Part shown: positions 24,001 to 36,588 of the stretch, piece after piece
Layout: every line of letters begins with the position of its first letter
Position numbering within the stretch: position 1 is the first letter of the stretch
NCBI GenBank assembly: GCA_037893225.1
Contig: JAZGUH010000103.1
Location: 6,448,001-6,512,000, forward strand
Direction of reading: 5' to 3'
Source: Hippasteria phrygiana
Taxonomy: Eukaryota; Echinodermata; Asteroidea; Valvatida; Goniasteridae
Length of the DNA: 64,000 nt
Position numbers and translations under genes: made by a program
Notes under the pieces: generated by a model
Told to the model about the DNA's origin: nothing
What the model saw: the letters and a program-made list of their open reading frames with translations, nothing else
Databases searched by the model: none

Positions 24001-25038
24001 AAGCTTTCCAACAGTATCATAATTGTGCGCAATTTCGTTCAACAACAGGTCGAAAAACGCAGTCACTTGGGGCCCAAGTTGCGTGGTGGGGGTCTCGGTT
24101 AGTCCATTGTATAGCGTGTGCAGTTATGCGGAATGCAGAACAATCAGTTGGAAAAACTTACTCGCTTATCTCGGCCATCATTCGGCTGAACGTGGGTCTG
24201 AGGAGCTAGAGATTGGTCTGGATATTGCTGAGGAGGCACTCATTCCAACAGTATCAAGATTGTGCGCAAATTCGTTCAACATCAGGTCGAAAAACGCAGT
24301 CATTTGAGGCCGAAGTTGCGTGGTGGGGAGTCTTGGCTAGCCCATTGTATAGCGTGTGCAGTTATGCGGGAATGCAGAACAATCAGTTGGAAAAACTTAC
24401 TCGCTTATCTCGGCCATCATTCGGCTGAACGTGGGTCTGAGGAGCTGAAGATTGGTCGGATGTTGCTGAGGAGTCACTCTTTTCAACAGTATCAAGATTG
24501 TGCGCAATTTCGTTCAACATCACATCAGGTCGAAAAACGCAGTCATTTGGGGCAGAAGTTGCGTGGTGGGGGTCTCGGCTAGCCATTGTATAGCGCGTGC
24601 AGTTATGCGGGAATGCAGAACAATCAGTTCGAAAAACGTACTCGCTTATCTCGGCCATCATTCAACTGAACGTGGGTCTGAGGAGCTGAAGATTGGTCTG
24701 GATGTTGCTGAGGAGTCACTCTTTTCAACAGTATCATAATTGTGTGCAATTTCGTTCAACAACAGGTCGAAAAACGCAGTCATTTGGGGCCCAAGTTGCG
24801 TGGTGGGGGTCTCGGCTAGTACATTGTATAGCGTGTGCAGTTATGCGGAATGCAGAACAATCAGTTGGAAAAACTTACTCGCTTATCTCGGCCATCATTT
24901 GGCTGAACGTGGGTCTGAGGAGCTGAAGATTGGTCTGGATGTTGCTGAGGGGTCTAACAGTATCAAGATTGTGCGCAAATTCGTTCAACATCAGGTCGAA
25001 AAACGCAGTCATTTGAGGCCGAAGTTGCGTGGTGGGGG
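21008..25038 (+). repeat. 17-mer higher-order repeat, 4,031 bp, copy 2
   Basis: This tandem copy of 16977-21007 looks identical: every repeated reading frame translates the same, and the private variants recur at +4,031 (for example CATAGCGGGTGCAG near 22924). The match runs about 110 bp past the unit end, to about 25147, where CTGTGGAGC replaces CTGAGGAGC. Such identity means very recent duplication, strong homogenisation or an assembly artefact. Confidence 0.9.
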
Positions 25039-25410
25039 GTCTTGGCTAGCCATTGCATAGCGTGTGCAGTTATGCGGGAATGCAGAAAAATCATTTGGAA
25101 AACCTTACTCGCTTATCTCGGCCATCATTCGGCTGAACGTGGGTCTGTGGAGCTGAAGATTAGTCTGGATGTTGCTGAGGAGTCACGCTTTCCAACAGTA
25201 TCATAATTGTGCGCAATTTCGTTCAACAACAGGTCGAAAAACGCAGTCATTTGGGACCCAAGTTGCGTGGTGGGGGTCTCGGCTAGTCCATTGTATAGCG
25301 TGTGCAGTTATGCGGAATGCAGAACAATCAGTTGGAAAAACTTACTCGCTTATCTCGGCCATCATACGGCTGAACGTGGGTCTGAGGAGCTGGGGATTTT
25401 TCTGGATGTT
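25039..25410 (+). repeat. Transition monomers before the diverged island
   Basis: One and a half monomers link the 17-mer block to the island. The monomer starting at 25174 is of the CACGCTTTCC / CATAATTGTGC class but already has scattered private changes: TTGGGACCC near 25250, CATACGGCTG near 25362 and GGGATTTTTCTGG near 25394. No HOR partner was found for it. Confidence 0.75.
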
Positions 25411-26596
25411 GCTGAGGAGTAACTCTTTTCACCAGTGTCAAGATTGTGCGCAATTTCGTTCAACATCAGGTCGAAAAACGCACTCATTTGGGGCCCAAGT
25501 TGCGTGGTGGGAATCTCTGCTAGCCATTGTATAGCGTGTGCAGTTATGCGGGAATGCAGAACAATCAGTTCGAAAAACGTACTCGCTTATCTCGGCCATC
25601 ATTCGGCTGAACGTAGGTCTGAGGAGCTGGAGATTTGTCTGGATGTTGCTGAGGAGTCACTCTTTTCAACAGTATCAAGATAGTGCGCAATTTCGTTCAA
25701 CATCAGGTAAAAAAACGCAGTCATTTGGGGCCCAAGTTGCGTGGTGGGGGTCTCGTCTAGTCTATTGTATAGCGTGTGCAGTTATGCGGGAATGCAGAAC
25801 AATCAGTTGGAAAAACGTACTCGCTATCTCGGCCATCATCGGCTGAACGTGGGTCTGAGGAGCTGGAGATTTGTCTGGATGTTGCTGAGGAGTCACTCTT
25901 TGTTTAACAGTATCAAGATTGTGCGCAAATTCGTTCAACATCAGGTGGAAAAACGCAGTCATTTGTGGCCAAAGTTGCGTGGTGGCGGTCTCGGCTAGCC
26001 ATTGTATAGCGTGTGCAGTTATGCGGGAATGCAGAACAATCAGTTGGAAAAACGTACTCGCTTATCTCGGCCATCATTCGGCTGAACGTGGGTCTGAGGA
26101 GCTGAAGATTGGTCTGGATGTTGCTGAGGAGTCACTCTTTTCAACAGTATCAAGATTGTGCGCAATTTCGTTCAACATCAGGTCGAAAAACGCACTAATT
26201 TGGGGCCCAAGTTGCGTTGTGGGAATCTCTGCTAGCCATTGTATAGCGTGTGCAGTTATGCTGGAATGCAGAACAATCAGTTGGAAAAACGTACTCGCTT
26301 ATCTCGGCCATCATTCGGCTGAACGTGTGTCTGAGGAGCTGACGATTGGTCTGGATGTTGCTGAGGAGTCACTCTTTTCAACAGTATCAAGATTGTGTGC
26401 AAATTCGTTCAACATCAGGTGGAAAAACGCAGTCATTTGGGGCCCAAGTTGCGTGGTGGGGGTCTCGGCTAGCCATTGTATAGCGTGTGCAGTTATGCGG
26501 GAATGCAGAACAATCAGTTCGAAAAACGTACTCGCTTATCTCGGCCATCATTCAACTGAACGTGGGTCTGATGAGCTGAAGATTGGTCTGGATGTT
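25411..26596 (+). repeat. Island of diverged monomers (five units)
   Basis: Monomers starting at 25411, 25648, 25884, 26123 and 26360 carry many changes seen nowhere else. Examples are GAGGAGTAACTC, CACCAGTGTCAAG, GGGAATCTCTGCTAGCC (twice, near 25509 and 26221), CAGGTAAAAAAACG, CTCGTCTAGTC, CGCTATCTCGG, CATCATCGGC, CTTTGTTTAACAG, GTGGCCAAAG, GGTGGCGGTC and CAGGTGGAAAAACG. Lengths are 237, 236, 239, 237 and 237. A 252-codon frame spanning 25919-26677 stays open across three monomers from a TTG, not an ATG. The block lacks any near-identical partner in the window. It may be an older, unhomogenised remnant. Confidence 0.85.
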
Positions 26597-27327
26597 GCTG
26601 AGGAGTCACGCTTTCCAACAGTATCAAGATTGTGCGCAAATTCGTTCAACATCAGGTCGAAAAACGCAGTCATTTGAGGCCGAAGTTGCGTGGTGGGGGT
26701 CTTGGCTTGCCATTGCATAGCGTGTGCAGTTATGCGGGAATGCAGAAAAATCATTTGGAAAAACTTACTCGCTTATCTCGGCCATCATTCGGCTGAACGT
26801 TGGTCTGTGGAGATGAAGATTAGTCTGGATGTTGCTGAGGAGTCACGCTTTCCAACAGTATCATAATTGTGCGCAATTTCGTTCAACAACAGGTCGAAAA
26901 ACGCAGTCATTTGGGGCCCAAGTTGCGTGGTGGGGGTCCCGGTTAGTCCATTCTATAGCGTGTGCAGTTATGCGGAATGCAGAACAATCAGTTGGAAAAA
27001 CTTACTCGCTTATCTCGGCCATCATTCGGCTGAACGTGTGTCTGAGGAGCTGACGATTAGTCAGGATGTTGCTGAGGAGTCACGCTTTCCAAAAGTATCA
27101 TAATTGTGCGCAATTTCGTTCAACAACAGGTCGAAAAACGCAGTCACTTGGGGCCCAAGTTGCGTGGTGGGGGTCTCGGCTAGCCATTGTATAGCGTGTG
27201 CAGTTATGCGGGAATGCAGAACAATCAGTTTGAAAAACGTACTCGCTTATCTCGGCCATCATTCGGCTGAACGTGGGTCTGAGGAGCTAGAGATTGGTCT
27301 GGATATTGCTGAGGAGGCACTCATTCC
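26597..27327 (+). repeat. Transition monomers after the diverged island
   Basis: Monomers start at 26597, 26834 and 27071. They carry private changes such as GTCCCGGTTAGTCC and CCATTCTATAGCG near 26936-26957, AGTCAGGATG near 27059 and CCAAAAGTATC near 27090, but fewer than the island proper. The last joins the start of the 3,087-bp unit within a CATTCCAACAGTATC tract. Confidence 0.75.
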
Positions 27328-30300
27328 AACAGTATCAAGATTGTGCGCAAATTCGTTCAACATCAGGTCGAAAAACGCAGTCATTTGAGGCCGAAGTTGC
27401 GTGGTGGGGAGTTTTGGCTAGCCCATTGTAAAGCGTGTGCAGTTATGCGGGAATGCAGAACAATCAGTTGGAAAAACTTACTCGCTTATCTCGGCCATCA
27501 TTCGGCTGAACGTGGGTCTGAGGAGCTGAAGATTGGTCTGGATGTTGCTGAGGAGTCACTCTTTTCAACGGTATCAAGATTGTGCGCAATTTCGTTCAAC
27601 ATCAGGTCGAAAAACGCAGTCATTTGGGGCCCAAGTTGCGTGGTGGGGGTCTCGGCTAGCCATTGTATAGCGTGTGCAGTTATGCGGGAATGCAGAAAAA
27701 TCATTTGGAAAACCTTACTCGCTTATCTCGGCGATCATTCGGCTGAACGTGGGTCTGTGGAGCTGAAGATTAGTCTGGATGTTGCTGAGGAGTCTAGCTT
27801 TCCAACAGTATCAAGATTGTGCGCAAATTCGTTCAACATCAGGTCGAAAAACGCAGTCATTTCAGGCCGAAGTTGCGTGGTGGGGGGTCTTGGCTAGCCA
27901 TTGCATAGCGTGTGCAGTTATGCGGGAATGCAGAAAAATCATTTGGAAAACCTTACTCGCTTATCTCGGCCATCATTCGGCTGAACGTGGGTCTGTGGAG
28001 CTGAAGATTAGTCTGGATGTTGCTGAGGAGTCACGCTTTCCAACAGTATCATAATTGTGTGCAATTTCGTTCAACAACAGGTCGAAAAACGCAGTCATTT
28101 GGGGCTCAAGTTGCGTGGTGGGGGTCTCGGCTAGTCCATTGTATAGCGTGTGCAGTTATGCGGAATGCAGAACAATCAGTTGGAAAAACGTACTCGCTTA
28201 TCTCGGCCATCATTCGGCTGAACGTGGGTCTGAGGAGCTGGGGATTTGTCTGGATGTAGCTGAGGAGTCACTCTTTTCAACAGTATCAAGATTGTGCGCA
28301 ATTTCGTTCAACATCGGGTAGAAAAACGCAGTCATTTGGGGCCCAAGTTGCGTGGTGGGGGTCTTGGCTAGCCATTGCATAGCGTGTGCAGTTATGCGGG
28401 AATGCAGAAAAATCATTTGGAAAAACGTACTAACTTATCTCGGCCATCATTCGGCTGCACGTGGGTCTGAGGATCTGGAGATTGGTCTGGATATTGCTGA
28501 GGAGTCACTCATTCCAACAGTATCAAGATTGTGCGCAATTTCGTTCAACATCAGGTCGAAAAACGCAGTCATTTGAGGCCGAAGTTGCGTGGTATGGGGT
28601 CTTGGCTAGCCATTGCATAGCGTGTGCAGTTATGCGGGAATGCAGAAAAATCATTTGGAAAACCTTACTCGCTTATCTCGGCGATCATTCGGCTGAACGT
28701 GGGTCTGTGGAGCTGAAGATTAGTCTGGATGTTGCTGAGGAGTCACGCTTTCCAACAGTATCATAATTGTGCGCAATTTCGTTCAACAACAGGTCGAAAA
28801 ACGCAGTAATTTGGGGCCCAAGTTGCGTGGTGGGGGTCTTGGCTAGCCATTGCATAGCGTGTGCAGTTATGCGGGAATGCAGAAAAATCATTTGGAAAAA
28901 CTTACTCGCTTATCTCGGCCATCATTCGGCTGAACGTTGGTCTGTGGAGATGAAGATTAGTCTGGATGTTGCTGAGGAGTCACGCTTTCCAACAGTATCA
29001 TAATTGTGCGCAATTTCGTTCAACAACAGGTCGAAAAACGCAGTCATTTGGGGCCCAAGTTGCGTGGTGGGGGTCTCGGCTAGTCCATTGTATAGCGTGT
29101 GCAGTTATGCGGAATGCAGAACAATCAGTTGGAAAAACTTACTCGCTTATCTCGGCCATCATTCAACTGAATGTGGGTCTGATGAGCTGAAGATTGGTCT
29201 GGATGTTGCTGAGGAGTCACGCGTTCTAACAGTATCAAGATTGTGCGCAAATTCGTTCAACATCAGGTCGAAAAACGCAGTCATTTGGGGCCCAAGTTGC
29301 GTGGTGGGGGTCTCGGCTAGCCATTGTATAGCGTGTGCAGTTATGCGGGAATGCAGAACAATCAGTTCGAAAAACGTACTCGCTTATCTCGGCCATCATT
29401 CAACTGAACGTGGGTCTGATGAGCTGAAGATTGGTCTGGATGTTGCTGAGGAGTCACGCTTTCTAACAGTATCAAGATTGTGCGCAAATTCGTTCAACAT
29501 CAGGTCGAAAAACGCAGTCATTTGAGGCCGAAGTTGCGTGGTGGGGGGTCTTGGCTTGCAATTGCATAGCGTGTGCAGTTATGCGGGAATGCAGAAAAAT
29601 CATTTGGAAAAACTTACTCGCTTATCTCGGCCATCATTCGGCTGAACGTTGGTCTGTGGAGATGAAGATTAGTCTGGATGTTGCTGAGGAGTCACGCTTT
29701 CCAACAGTATCATAATTGTGCGCAATTTCGTTCAACAACAGGTCGAAAAACGCAGTCATTTGGGGCCCAAGTTGCGTGGTGGGGGTCTCGGCTAGTCCAT
29801 TGTATAGCGTGTGCAGTTATGCGGAATGCAGAACAATCAGTTGGAAAAACTTACTCGCTTATCTCGGCCATCATTCAACTGAATGTGGGTCTGATGAGCT
29901 GAAGATTGGTCTGGATGTTGCTGAGGAGTCACGCGTTCTAACAGTATCAAGATTGTGCGCAAATTCGTTCAACATCAGGTCGAAAAACGCAGTCATTTGA
30001 GGCCGAAGTTGCGTGGTGGGGGGTCTTGGCTAGCCATTGCATAGCGTGTGCAGTTGTGCGGGAATGCAGAAAAATCATTTGGATAACCTTACTCGCTTAT
30101 CTCGGCCATCATTCGGCTGAACGTGGGTCTGTGGAGCTGAAGATTAGTCTGGATGTTGCTGAGGAGTCACGCTTTCCAACAGTATCATAATTGTGTGCAA
30201 TTTCGTTCAACAACAGGTCGAAAAACGCAGTCATTTGCGGCCCAAGTTGCGTGGTGGGGGTCTCGGCTAGTCCATTGTATAGCGTGTGCAGTTATGCGGA

Positions 30301-30414
30301 ATGCAGAACAATCAGTTGGAAAAACGTACTCGCTTATCTCGGCCATCATTCGGCTGAACGTGGGTCTGAGGAGCTGAAGATTGGTCTGGATGTTGCTGAG
30401 GAGTCACTCTTTTC
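27328..30414 (+). repeat. 13-mer higher-order repeat, 3,087 bp, copy 1
   Basis: Monomers start at 27308 (left end outside the unit), 27547, 27784, 28022, 28259, 28496, 28734, 28971, 29208, 29445, 29683, 29920 and 30158. Private markers shared by all three copies include GAGTCTAGC near 27791, GGATGTAGC near 28252, GGCTGCACGTGGG near 28452, GGATCTGG near 28471, GGCTTGCAATTGC near 29552, CAGTTGTGCGGG near 30050 and TTGGATAACC near 30079. Copy 1 differs from the others by A at 27431, where they have T. Confidence 0.93.
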
Positions 30415-33400
30415 AACAGTATCAAGATTGTGCGCAAATTCGTTCAACATCAGGTCGAAAAACGCAGTCATTTGAGGCCGAAGTTGCGTGGTGGGGAGTT
30501 TTGGCTAGCCCATTGTATAGCGTGTGCAGTTATGCGGGAATGCAGAACAATCAGTTGGAAAAACTTACTCGCTTATCTCGGCCATCATTCGGCTGAACGT
30601 GGGTCTGAGGAGCTGAAGATTGGTCTGGATGTTGCTGAGGAGTCACTCTTTTCAACGGTATCAAGATTGTGCGCAATTTCGTTCAACATCAGGTCGAAAA
30701 ACGCAGTCATTTGGGGCCCAAGTTGCGTGGTGGGGGTCTCGGCTAGCCATTGTATAGCGTGTGCAGTTATGCGGGAATGCAGAAAAATCATTTGGAAAAC
30801 CTTACTCGCTTATCTCGGCGATCATTCGGCTGAACGTGGGTCTGTGGAGCTGAAGATTAGTCTGGATGTTGCTGAGGAGTCTAGCTTTCCAACAGTATCA
30901 AGATTGTGCGCAAATTCGTTCAACATCAGGTCGAAAAACGCAGTCATTTCAGGCCGAAGTTGCGTGGTGGGGGGTCTTGGCTAGCCATTGCATAGCGTGT
31001 GCAGTTATGCGGGAATGCAGAAAAATCATTTGGAAAACCTTACTCGCTTATCTCGGCCATCATTCGGCTGAACGTGGGTCTGTGGAGCTGAAGATTAGTC
31101 TGGATGTTGCTGAGGAGTCACGCTTTCCAACAGTATCATAATTGTGTGCAATTTCGTTCAACAACAGGTCGAAAAACGCAGTCATTTGGGGCTCAAGTTG
31201 CGTGGTGGGGGTCTCGGCTAGTCCATTGTATAGCGTGTGCAGTTATGCGGAATGCAGAACAATCAGTTGGAAAAACGTACTCGCTTATCTCGGCCATCAT
31301 TCGGCTGAACGTGGGTCTGAGGAGCTGGGGATTTGTCTGGATGTAGCTGAGGAGTCACTCTTTTCAACAGTATCAAGATTGTGCGCAATTTCGTTCAACA
31401 TCGGGTAGAAAAACGCAGTCATTTGGGGCCCAAGTTGCGTGGTGGGGGTCTTGGCTAGCCATTGCATAGCGTGTGCAGTTATGCGGGAATGCAGAAAAAT
31501 CATTTGGAAAAACGTACTAACTTATCTCGGCCATCATTCGGCTGCACGTGGGTCTGAGGATCTGGAGATTGGTCTGGATATTGCTGAGGAGTCACTCATT
31601 CCAACAGTATCAAGATTGTGCGCAATTTCGTTCAACATCAGGTCGAAAAACGCAGTCATTTGAGGCCGAAGTTGCGTGGTATGGGGTCTTGGCTAGCCAT
31701 TGCATAGCGTGTGCAGTTATGCGGGAATGCAGAAAAATCATTTGGAAAACCTTACTCGCTTATCTCGGCGATCATTCGGCTGAACGTGGGTCTGTGGAGC
31801 TGAAGATTAGTCTGGATGTTGCTGAGGAGTCACGCTTTCCAACAGTATCATAATTGTGCGCAATTTCGTTCAACAACAGGTCGAAAAACGCAGTAATTTG
31901 GGGCCCAAGTTGCGTGGTGGGGGTCTTGGCTAGCCATTGCATAGCGTGTGCAGTTATGCGGGAATGCAGAAAAATCATTTGGAAAAACTTACTCGCTTAT
32001 CTCGGCCATCATTCGGCTGAACGTTGGTCTGTGGAGATGAAGATTAGTCTGGATGTTGCTGAGGAGTCACGCTTTCCAACAGTATCATAATTGTGCGCAA
32101 TTTCGTTCAACAACAGGTCGAAAAACGCAGTCATTTGGGGCCCAAGTTGCGTGGTGGGGGTCTCGGCTAGTCCATTGTATAGCGTGTGCAGTTATGCGGA
32201 ATGCAGAACAATCAGTTGGAAAAACTTACTCGCTTATCTCGGCCATCATTCAACTGAATGTGGGTCTGATGAGCTGAAGATTGGTCTGGATGTTGCTGAG
32301 GAGTCACGCGTTCTAACAGTATCAAGATTGTGCGCAAATTCGTTCAACATCAGGTCGAAAAACGCAGTCATTTGGGGCCCAAGTTGCGTGGTGGGGGTCT
32401 CGGCTAGCCATTGTATAGCGTGTGCAGTTATGCGGGAATGCAGAACAATCAGTTCGAAAAACGTACTCGCTTATCTCGGCCATCATTCAACTGAACGTGG
32501 GTCTGATGAGCTGAAGATTGGTCTGGATGTTGCTGAGGAGTCACGCTTTCTAACAGTATCAAGATTGTGCGCAAATTCGTTCAACATCAGGTCGAAAAAC
32601 GCAGTCATTTGAGGCCGAAGTTGCGTGGTGGGGGGTCTTGGCTTGCAATTGCATAGCGTGTGCAGTTATGCGGGAATGCAGAAAAATCATTTGGAAAAAC
32701 TTACTCGCTTATCTCGGCCATCATTCGGCTGAACGTTGGTCTGTGGAGATGAAGATTAGTCTGGATGTTGCTGAGGAGTCACGCTTTCCAACAGTATCAT
32801 AATTGTGCGCAATTTCGTTCAACAACAGGTCGAAAAACGCAGTCATTTGGGGCCCAAGTTGCGTGGTGGGGGTCTCGGCTAGTCCATTGTATAGCGTGTG
32901 CAGTTATGCGGAATGCAGAACAATCAGTTGGAAAAACTTACTCGCTTATCTCGGCCATCATTCAACTGAATGTGGGTCTGATGAGCTGAAGATTGGTCTG
33001 GATGTTGCTGAGGAGTCACGCGTTCTAACAGTATCAAGATTGTGCGCAAATTCGTTCAACATCAGGTCGAAAAACGCAGTCATTTGAGGCCGAAGTTGCG
33101 TGGTGGGGGGTCTTGGCTAGCCATTGCATAGCGTGTGCAGTTGTGCGGGAATGCAGAAAAATCATTTGGATAACCTTACTCGCTTATCTCGGCCATCATT
33201 CGGCTGAACGTGGGTCTGTGGAGCTGAAGATTAGTCTGGATGTTGCTGAGGAGTCACGCTTTCCAACAGTATCATAATTGTGTGCAATTTCGTTCAACAA
33301 CAGGTCGAAAAACGCAGTCATTTGCGGCCCAAGTTGCGTGGTGGGGGTCTCGGCTAGTCCATTGTATAGCGTGTGCAGTTATGCGGAATGCAGAACAATC

Positions 33401-33501
33401 AGTTGGAAAAACGTACTCGCTTATCTCGGCCATCATTCGGCTGAACGTGGGTCTGAGGAGCTGAAGATTGGTCTGGATGTTGCTGAGGAGTCACTCTTTT
33501 C
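30415..33501 (+). repeat. 13-mer higher-order repeat, 3,087 bp, copy 2
   Basis: This is an exact tandem successor at +3,087. I saw no difference between it and copy 3 in any repeated reading frame. It is the cleanest HOR in the window because no later duplication cuts across it. Confidence 0.93.
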
Positions 33502-36500
33502 AACAGTATCAAGATTGTGCGCAAATTCGTTCAACATCAGGTCGAAAAACGCAGTCATTTGAGGCCGAAGTTGCGTGGTGGGGAGTTTTGGCTAGCCCAT
33601 TGTATAGCGTGTGCAGTTATGCGGGAATGCAGAACAATCAGTTGGAAAAACTTACTCGCTTATCTCGGCCATCATTCGGCTGAACGTGGGTCTGAGGAGC
33701 TGAAGATTGGTCTGGATGTTGCTGAGGAGTCACTCTTTTCAACGGTATCAAGATTGTGCGCAATTTCGTTCAACATCAGGTCGAAAAACGCAGTCATTTG
33801 GGGCCCAAGTTGCGTGGTGGGGGTCTCGGCTAGCCATTGTATAGCGTGTGCAGTTATGCGGGAATGCAGAAAAATCATTTGGAAAACCTTACTCGCTTAT
33901 CTCGGCGATCATTCGGCTGAACGTGGGTCTGTGGAGCTGAAGATTAGTCTGGATGTTGCTGAGGAGTCTAGCTTTCCAACAGTATCAAGATTGTGCGCAA
34001 ATTCGTTCAACATCAGGTCGAAAAACGCAGTCATTTCAGGCCGAAGTTGCGTGGTGGGGGGTCTTGGCTAGCCATTGCATAGCGTGTGCAGTTATGCGGG
34101 AATGCAGAAAAATCATTTGGAAAACCTTACTCGCTTATCTCGGCCATCATTCGGCTGAACGTGGGTCTGTGGAGCTGAAGATTAGTCTGGATGTTGCTGA
34201 GGAGTCACGCTTTCCAACAGTATCATAATTGTGTGCAATTTCGTTCAACAACAGGTCGAAAAACGCAGTCATTTGGGGCTCAAGTTGCGTGGTGGGGGTC
34301 TCGGCTAGTCCATTGTATAGCGTGTGCAGTTATGCGGAATGCAGAACAATCAGTTGGAAAAACGTACTCGCTTATCTCGGCCATCATTCGGCTGAACGTG
34401 GGTCTGAGGAGCTGGGGATTTGTCTGGATGTAGCTGAGGAGTCACTCTTTTCAACAGTATCAAGATTGTGCGCAATTTCGTTCAACATCGGGTAGAAAAA
34501 CGCAGTCATTTGGGGCCCAAGTTGCGTGGTGGGGGTCTTGGCTAGCCATTGCATAGCGTGTGCAGTTATGCGGGAATGCAGAAAAATCATTTGGAAAAAC
34601 GTACTAACTTATCTCGGCCATCATTCGGCTGCACGTGGGTCTGAGGATCTGGAGATTGGTCTGGATATTGCTGAGGAGTCACTCATTCCAACAGTATCAA
34701 GATTGTGCGCAATTTCGTTCAACATCAGGTCGAAAAACGCAGTCATTTGAGGCCGAAGTTGCGTGGTATGGGGTCTTGGCTAGCCATTGCATAGCGTGTG
34801 CAGTTATGCGGGAATGCAGAAAAATCATTTGGAAAACCTTACTCGCTTATCTCGGCGATCATTCGGCTGAACGTGGGTCTGTGGAGCTGAAGATTAGTCT
34901 GGATGTTGCTGAGGAGTCACGCTTTCCAACAGTATCATAATTGTGCGCAATTTCGTTCAACAACAGGTCGAAAAACGCAGTAATTTGGGGCCCAAGTTGC
35001 GTGGTGGGGGTCTTGGCTAGCCATTGCATAGCGTGTGCAGTTATGCGGGAATGCAGAAAAATCATTTGGAAAAACTTACTCGCTTATCTCGGCCATCATT
35101 CGGCTGAACGTTGGTCTGTGGAGATGAAGATTAGTCTGGATGTTGCTGAGGAGTCACGCTTTCCAACAGTATCATAATTGTGCGCAATTTCGTTCAACAA
35201 CAGGTCGAAAAACGCAGTCATTTGGGGCCCAAGTTGCGTGGTGGGGGTCTCGGCTAGTCCATTGTATAGCGTGTGCAGTTATGCGGAATGCAGAACAATC
35301 AGTTGGAAAAACTTACTCGCTTATCTCGGCCATCATTCAACTGAATGTGGGTCTGATGAGCTGAAGATTGGTCTGGATGTTGCTGAGGAGTCACGCGTTC
35401 TAACAGTATCAAGATTGTGCGCAAATTCGTTCAACATCAGGTCGAAAAACGCAGTCATTTGGGGCCCAAGTTGCGTGGTGGGGGTCTCGGCTAGCCATTG
35501 TATAGCGTGTGCAGTTATGCGGGAATGCAGAACAATCAGTTCGAAAAACGTACTCGCTTATCTCGGCCATCATTCAACTGAACGTGGGTCTGATGAGCTG
35601 AAGATTGGTCTGGATGTTGCTGAGGAGTCACGCTTTCTAACAGTATCAAGATTGTGCGCAAATTCGTTCAACATCAGGTCGAAAAACGCAGTCATTTGAG
35701 GCCGAAGTTGCGTGGTGGGGGGTCTTGGCTTGCAATTGCATAGCGTGTGCAGTTATGCGGGAATGCAGAAAAATCATTTGGAAAAACTTACTCGCTTATC
35801 TCGGCCATCATTCGGCTGAACGTTGGTCTGTGGAGATGAAGATTAGTCTGGATGTTGCTGAGGAGTCACGCTTTCCAACAGTATCATAATTGTGCGCAAT
35901 TTCGTTCAACAACAGGTCGAAAAACGCAGTCATTTGGGGCCCAAGTTGCGTGGTGGGGGTCTCGGCTAGTCCATTGTATAGCGTGTGCAGTTATGCGGAA
36001 TGCAGAACAATCAGTTGGAAAAACTTACTCGCTTATCTCGGCCATCATTCAACTGAATGTGGGTCTGATGAGCTGAAGATTGGTCTGGATGTTGCTGAGG
36101 AGTCACGCGTTCTAACAGTATCAAGATTGTGCGCAAATTCGTTCAACATCAGGTCGAAAAACGCAGTCATTTGAGGCCGAAGTTGCGTGGTGGGGGGTCT
36201 TGGCTAGCCATTGCATAGCGTGTGCAGTTGTGCGGGAATGCAGAAAAATCATTTGGATAACCTTACTCGCTTATCTCGGCCATCATTCGGCTGAACGTGG
36301 GTCTGTGGAGCTGAAGATTAGTCTGGATGTTGCTGAGGAGTCACGCTTTCCAACAGTATCATAATTGTGTGCAATTTCGTTCAACAACAGGTCGAAAAAC
36401 GCAGTCATTTGCGGCCCAAGTTGCGTGGTGGGGGTCTCGGCTAGTCCATTGTATAGCGTGTGCAGTTATGCGGAATGCAGAACAATCAGTTGGAAAAACG

Positions 36501-36588
36501 TACTCGCTTATCTCGGCCATCATTCGGCTGAACGTGGGTCTGAGGAGCTGAAGATTGGTCTGGATGTTGCTGAGGAGTCACTCTTTTC
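33502..36588 (+). repeat. 13-mer higher-order repeat, 3,087 bp, copy 3
   Basis: This is the third tandem copy. The match to copy 2 continues to about 36611, where GCGCAATTTCG replaces GCGCAAATTCG and a 5-bp-insertion monomer follows. The amplification therefore ended after almost exactly three units. Confidence 0.92.

Noticed and set aside
25919..26677. 252-codon open frame in the diverged island, possibly a decayed repeat-protein gene
   Set aside because: It starts with TTG and has exact 79-residue periodicity of the satellite. Changes in the island do not look synonymous, and adjacent island monomers have stops and indels in the same frame.
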